NCBI RefSeq assembly: GCF_001557875.1
Contig: NZ_LNRF01000006.1
Location: 186,001-250,000, forward strand
Source of the DNA: Vibrio splendidus
GTDB taxonomy: Bacteria > Pseudomonadota > Gammaproteobacteria > Enterobacterales > Vibrionaceae
Direction of reading: 5' to 3'
Length of the DNA stretch: 64,000 bases
Part shown: piece by piece, positions 60,748 through 64,000 of the stretch
Layout of the letters: each line of letters opens with the position of its first letter
Position numbering within the stretch: position 1 is the stretch's first letter
Program-made: the position numbers and the translations under genes
Notes under the pieces: generated by a model
Seen by the model: only the letters and a program-made list of their open reading frames with translations
Databases searched by the model: none
What the model was told of the DNA's origin: nothing

Positions 60748-62217
60748 TTACATCATAACAACATCAAACTGCTCTTGTATGTACAGAGGCTCAGCCTGAA
60801 TTTTAACTTGCTTACCAATAAACACTTCAAGCTCGGCAAGCGCATGAGATTCATCGCCCTCTAACGCCTCAGCCACGGCAGCTGCCGCATAGACCACAAA
60901 TTTATCGGCGTCGTACGCGCGATTCACTCGCGTGATCTCTCGAAGAATTTCATAACAAACGGTTTCAACTGTCTTCACACTGCCGCGACCTTCACAAGCA
61001 GGACAGCTAGAACACAGGATATGCTCAATACTTTCACGAGTACGTTTACGAGTCATCTCAACCAAACCAAGCTGCGTGAAGCCATTAATATTGGTTTTCA
61101 CACGGTCTTTGTCGAGCGCAGCCTCTAAAGAAGTTAGTACTCGCTTACGATGTTCCTCTGACAACATATCAATAAAGTCGATAATGATGATGCCACCGAG
61201 GTTACGCAAACGCAGCTGGCGAGCAATCGCCTGAGTTGCTTCTACGTTGGTGTTGAAAATCGTCTCTTCTAAATTACGGCGACCAACAAACGCGCCAGTG
61301 TTGATATCAACCGTGGTCATCGCTTCAGTTTGGTCGATAATCAGATATCCACCAGACTTTAATTCAACTTTACGATCCAATGAACGCTGAATTTCGTTCT
61401 CGGTATCGTACATATCAAAGATAGGCTTATCACCTTCATACAGCTCAAGCTTGTCTGTCAGTTCTGGCACGTATTCAGAGGTAAACTCTTTAAGGTTTTC
61501 ATATTCTAGGCGAGAATCGACCTGAATCTTGCTCAGTTCAGTACCGACGAAGTCGCGTAAGATACGTTGGCTTAAGCAAAGCTCACCATACAAACGAGTA
61601 CGAGCTTTGTGTTTTCCACGACGCTCTAATACTTTTAGCCACAGTCGCTTTAAGAAGGCGGCATCTTGTGCCAACTCATTTGAGTCTGCACCTTCTGCTG
61701 CGGTACGGATGATGAAGCCACCGTGTTCGTCACAGTAACGAGACACAACTTTTTTAAGACGGTTGCGTTCAGACTCGCTATCGATACGTTGAGATACACC
61801 AACATGACTTGCTCCCGGCATAAATACCAGATAACGAGACGGTAGAGTGATATCAGTGGTTAAGCGGGCACCTTTAGTACCAAGAGGGTCTTTGACCACT
61901 TGCACCACAATGTCTTGCCCTTGACGAACAAGCTCTGAAATATCACGAACCTGAAACTGCTTCTTTTCATTTTCAGCGACACATTCAGTGTGTGGAACAA
62001 TATCAGAGGCGTGTAAAAAAGCTGCTTTCTCAAGGCCTATATCCACAAAAGCCGCCTGCATTCCCGGAAGAACACGGCTTACACGTCCTTTATAGATATT
62101 TCCTACGATACCGCGTCGAGCATCTCGTTCGACATGGATCTCTTGAAGAGCCCCCCCTTCAATCATGGCCACACGAGTTTCACTCGGGGTCACGTTCAGC
62201 AACAATTCAGCACTCAT
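60748..62217 (-). CDS. rng: Ribonuclease G
   Basis: Matures the 5' end of 16S rRNA and degrades some mRNAs. 489 residues, RNase E/G family without the long RNase E tail. N-terminal S1 domain (about 35-125, GNIYKGRVSRVLPGMQAAFVDIGLEKAAFLH), RNase H-like and catalytic part with DIDTG-type DINTGAFVGRRNLEETIFNTN and IIDFIDMLSEEHR (catalytic Asp pair), and the zinc link CPAC about residue 400. Between maf and yhdP, as in E. coli. Confidence 0.97.
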   Translation of the reverse strand: MSAELLLNVTPSETRVAMIEGGALQEIHVERDARRGIVGNIYKGRVSRVLPGMQAAFVDIGLEKAAFLHASDIVPHTECVAENEKKQFQVRDISELVRQGQDIVVQVVKDPLGTKGARLTTDITLPSRYLVFMPGASHVGVSQRIDSESERNRLKKVVSRYCDEHGGFIIRTAAEGADSNELAQDAAFLKRLWLKVLERRGKHKARTRLYGELCLSQRILRDFVGTELSKIQVDSRLEYENLKEFTSEYVPELTDKLELYEGDKPIFDMYDTENEIQRSLDRKVELKSGGYLIIDQTEAMTTVDINTGAFVGRRNLEETIFNTNVEATQAIARQLRLRNLGGIIIIDFIDMLSEEHRKRVLTSLEAALDKDRVKTNINGFTQLGLVEMTRKRTRESIEHILCSSCPACEGRGSVKTVETVCYEILREITRVNRAYDADKFVVYAAAAVAEALEGDESHALAELEVFIGKQVKIQAEPLYIQEQFDVVMM

Positions 62218-62237
62218 GGTGCACCTCAGATTAGTAA

Positions 62238-62861
62238 TTATAAGAATTCTTGCAGTAGCTGGTCCGTTTCAAATAAAGGTAAGCCGACAACGGCGTAATA
62301 ACTACCTTCGATTCGGGTGACAAAGCGTCCGCCCAAACCTTGGATCCCATAGCTACCGGCTTTATCGCATGGCTCCCCTGTTTGCCAGTATTGTTCTATT
62401 TCTTTTTCACTGAGGGGTTTAAACCATACGTCGGTAATAATGATTTCTGTTCTTTGTTTTTCTTCTGAAACCACAGAAACCGCCGTCATCACTTGGTGAC
62501 GTTCATTCGCTAACTGAGTAAGCATACGCTTAGAGTCAGCAAAATCGGAGGGCTTCTCAAGCACTTGCCCTTGGCTAACGACGACTGTGTCAGAACCAAG
62601 AACGACTATATCAGAGCCATTATCTACAGTATCAGAACTAGGAACGACATGCTGCCTTTCAGAAGGGTTATCTTTTAATAAAGACAATGCCGCTAAGGCT
62701 TTATCTAAAGATAGTCGCTTAACATATTCTTCGGCGGTTTCTTGAGCGTGTTTACACTCTTCAACATCGGTTACAAGGACAGAGAACTCATAACCGAGTT
62801 GCGATAGTAATTCTTTGCGGCGTGGTGAACCGGATGCCAAAACTAAATGTTTCTTTTCCAT
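62238..62861 (-). CDS. maf: Maf-family nucleotide pyrophosphatase (YhdE type) with an internal 7-residue triplication
   Basis: Hydrolyses dTTP, UTP and modified nucleotides to monophosphates; linked to septum control. 207 residues from ATG 62861; a GTG at 62867 would add two. The N-terminal LASGSPRRKELLSQLG is typical, as is LEKPSDFADSKRML. Before it the usual VLGSDTVV strand, whose Asp is catalytic, is preceded by two imperfect 7-residue copies (VPSSDTV, DNGSDIV, VLGSDTV), so the protein is longer than the common 185-200. It lies in mreCD-maf-rng, the usual order. Confidence 0.93.
   Translation of the reverse strand: MEKKHLVLASGSPRRKELLSQLGYEFSVLVTDVEECKHAQETAEEYVKRLSLDKALAALSLLKDNPSERQHVVPSSDTVDNGSDIVVLGSDTVVVSQGQVLEKPSDFADSKRMLTQLANERHQVMTAVSVVSEEKQRTEIIITDVWFKPLSEKEIEQYWQTGEPCDKAGSYGIQGLGGRFVTRIEGSYYAVVGLPLFETDQLLQEFL
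62581..62643 (-). repeat. Three imperfect 21-bp tandem units inside maf
   Basis: Units at 62581-62601, 62602-62622 and 62623-62643, each containing a TCAGA(A/G)C core at the same place. They encode VLGSDTV, DNGSDIV and VPSSDTV (read in reverse order on the minus strand). In frame, 7 codons each. Confidence 0.85.
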
Positions 62862-62868
62862 CGTCACG

Positions 62869-63357
62869 CTACCTCACATGCCAATGACGACGCACGCGTC
62901 TCATTAATAAAAACATCCAAGGCCAAAGTATACAGTTTATCAATGCGCTCCATAGCGATAATGGGTTGAAAACGACATCTTGGATCAAATATTCACCAAA
63001 GAAGATCAATACCTCAAACAACACCGTTAACGCAGCAATGATCATCGCTTGCTGCCATAGCGCCATGTTACGAATAACGAGGAAGTTCATCGCAATAATG
63101 TACATCACTATTGCCATCATCATACCTCGAATACCTAGAGTAGAGCCGATCAAAAGGTCCCACAATAAGCCTAGAATCAAAGCACTACCTACGTTAACAC
63201 GATGCGGTAGAGCCAAAACCCAGTAACACGTAACCAACAGCAACCAAGATGGCCTAAATAGATCTAAGCTACCAGGCCAAGGGATCGTTTGCAGAATAAG
63301 TGCTACTAAAAATGAGCAGCCAATTACGACCTTGCTTCTTAAAACGCTATTGGCCAT
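62869..63357 (-). CDS. mreD: Rod shape-determining protein MreD
   Basis: 162 residues, about five membrane helices (VVIGCSFLVALILQTIPW, WLLLVTCYWVLALP and others). Seen: FRPSWLLLVTCYWVLALPHRVNVG and LGLLWDLLIGSTLGIRGM, the MreD signature with Asp in a helix. It is part of the MreBCD elongasome that guides side-wall peptidoglycan synthesis. ATG 63357 has AGAGG 6 nt upstream; GTG 63363 is less likely. It overlaps the mreC end by 11 bp. Confidence 0.95.
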   Translation of the reverse strand: MANSVLRSKVVIGCSFLVALILQTIPWPGSLDLFRPSWLLLVTCYWVLALPHRVNVGSALILGLLWDLLIGSTLGIRGMMMAIVMYIIAMNFLVIRNMALWQQAMIIAALTVLFEVLIFFGEYLIQDVVFNPLSLWSALINCILWPWMFLLMRRVRRHWHVR

Positions 63358-64000
63358 CTTCACCCTCTAACAATGCTTGTTCTATGCTGGATTGATCCGC
63401 TTGCATCTGTTTATTTTCATCAGGCCATACAAGCAGCAAGTATCTGAGCTTGTCGAACTCAACCACAGGCTCTGCTTTGATAACGGCGAACTCTCGTTTC
63501 GGGTCGTAATCAACGGCAGTAACATAGGCGACTGGGTAACCTTCTGGATAGACTCCACCAAGACCCGATGTCACCAACAGATCTTCTTCTTGTATATCAG
63601 TACTGGTTGGAATGTGCTCTAGCTGGATCTCGTCAATCATGCCATTGCCCGAAGCAATCACACGGATGTCATTACGAATAACCTGCACAGGAATCGCATT
63701 GTTTGCATCGGTGAGTAGTAAAACACGACTGTTGTGAGCTGCGACGAAAGTGACTTGGCCAACAATGCCTTTCTCGTTGATCACCGGTTGACCTTCGTAC
63801 ACCCCATCAATCTGACCTTTATCGATCACGACTTGATGACGATATGGTGAAGTGTCTACCGCCATAACTTCTGTGACGACTTTCTTCTCATCACGGATAA
63901 ACGGAGATCCTAACAGCTTACGAAGACGCTTGTTTTCTTCTTGATATTGTTCAAGCAGAATCAACTCGCTCTTCAAACGCAAGACTTCTCGTTTAATATT
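63347..64000 (-). CDS. mreC: Rod shape-determining protein MreC, C-terminal part
   Basis: The start lies past the window end, so only 217 residues are seen, entering at a coiled coil (REVLRLKSELILLEQYQEENKRLR) followed by the two beta-barrel subdomains. Core segments: AVDTSPYRHQVVIDKGQIDGVYEGQ, EKGIVGQVTF, LLTDANNAIPV and GLGGVYPEGYPVAYV. MreC bridges MreB, RodZ and PBP2 in the periplasm. The gene overlaps mreD, so translation is coupled. Confidence 0.95.
   Translation of the reverse strand, partial: NIKREVLRLKSELILLEQYQEENKRLRKLLGSPFIRDEKKVVTEVMAVDTSPYRHQVVIDKGQIDGVYEGQPVINEKGIVGQVTFVAAHNSRVLLLTDANNAIPVQVIRNDIRVIASGNGMIDEIQLEHIPTSTDIQEEDLLVTSGLGGVYPEGYPVAYVTAVDYDPKREFAVIKAEPVVEFDKLRYLLLVWPDENKQMQADQSSIEQALLEGEDGQ

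Overview
The window reads as a stretch of the large chromosome of a Vibrio, most like the V. splendidus/tasmaniensis group. Gene content and order are typical of the genus: glmS, a DeoR-type regulator and pykF together; ilvIH, an acyl-CoA ligase, leuO and leuABCD together; djlA divergent from lptD-surA-pdxA-rsmA-apaGH; obgE-rpmA-rplU divergent from ispB; mdh divergent from argR; tldD-yhdP-rng-maf-mreDC. The species call is inference. I see no tRNA, rRNA, CRISPR array, insertion sequence, prophage or integron. Nearly every gene is a core or widespread accessory gene of full length.

Layout. 1-3.7 kb: start of glmS, its probable DeoR/GlpR-type regulator, pyruvate kinase PykF and a GntR regulator. 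3.7-6.2 kb: an unlisted 43-residue membrane peptide gene and a sensory diguanylate cyclase. 6.2-12.1 kb: ilvIH, a long-chain acyl-CoA ligase and leuO with a short leader ORF. 12.2-13.9 kb: an MJ1255-type glycosyltransferase and a PAP2 phosphatase. 14.1-19.5 kb: an RND pump, its adaptor and a TetR repressor, preceded by a strong palindrome and two weaker copies. 19.5-24.7 kb: leuABCD with a leucine leader peptide and attenuator. 24.8-27.2 kb: DUF547, DUF924 and djlA. 27.3-34.2 kb: the lptD-to-apaH operon. 34.2-41.6 kb: folA, yjjPB, obgE, rpmA/rplU, ispB, a small conserved-looking gene, mdh and argR. 41.9-46.3 kb: a TAXI-type TRAP transporter with a universal stress protein. 46.4-54.4 kb: a hydroxyacid dehydrogenase, rluA, an NRAMP relative lacking the usual metal motif, rapA and a PIN-PhoH ATPase. 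54.5-64 kb: tldD, a nitrilase-family amidase, yhdP, rng, maf, mreD and the end of mreC.

Functionally the window joins branched-chain amino acid synthesis (ilvIH, leuABCD, leuO), outer-membrane and envelope assembly (lptD, surA, yhdP, mreCD, ispB) and ribosome/RNA work (rsmA, obgE, L21, L27, rluA, rng, rapA). Most transcription units end in clear rho-independent hairpins, many of them shared by convergent genes.

I did not find a large undescribed multi-gene system. The observations most worth checking are small: the 43-codon gene, a structured rplU leader, a branched-chain-rich uORF before leuO, a triplicated 21-bp unit inside maf at its catalytic Asp, the tetR palindromes, and the NRAMP relative without DPGN.
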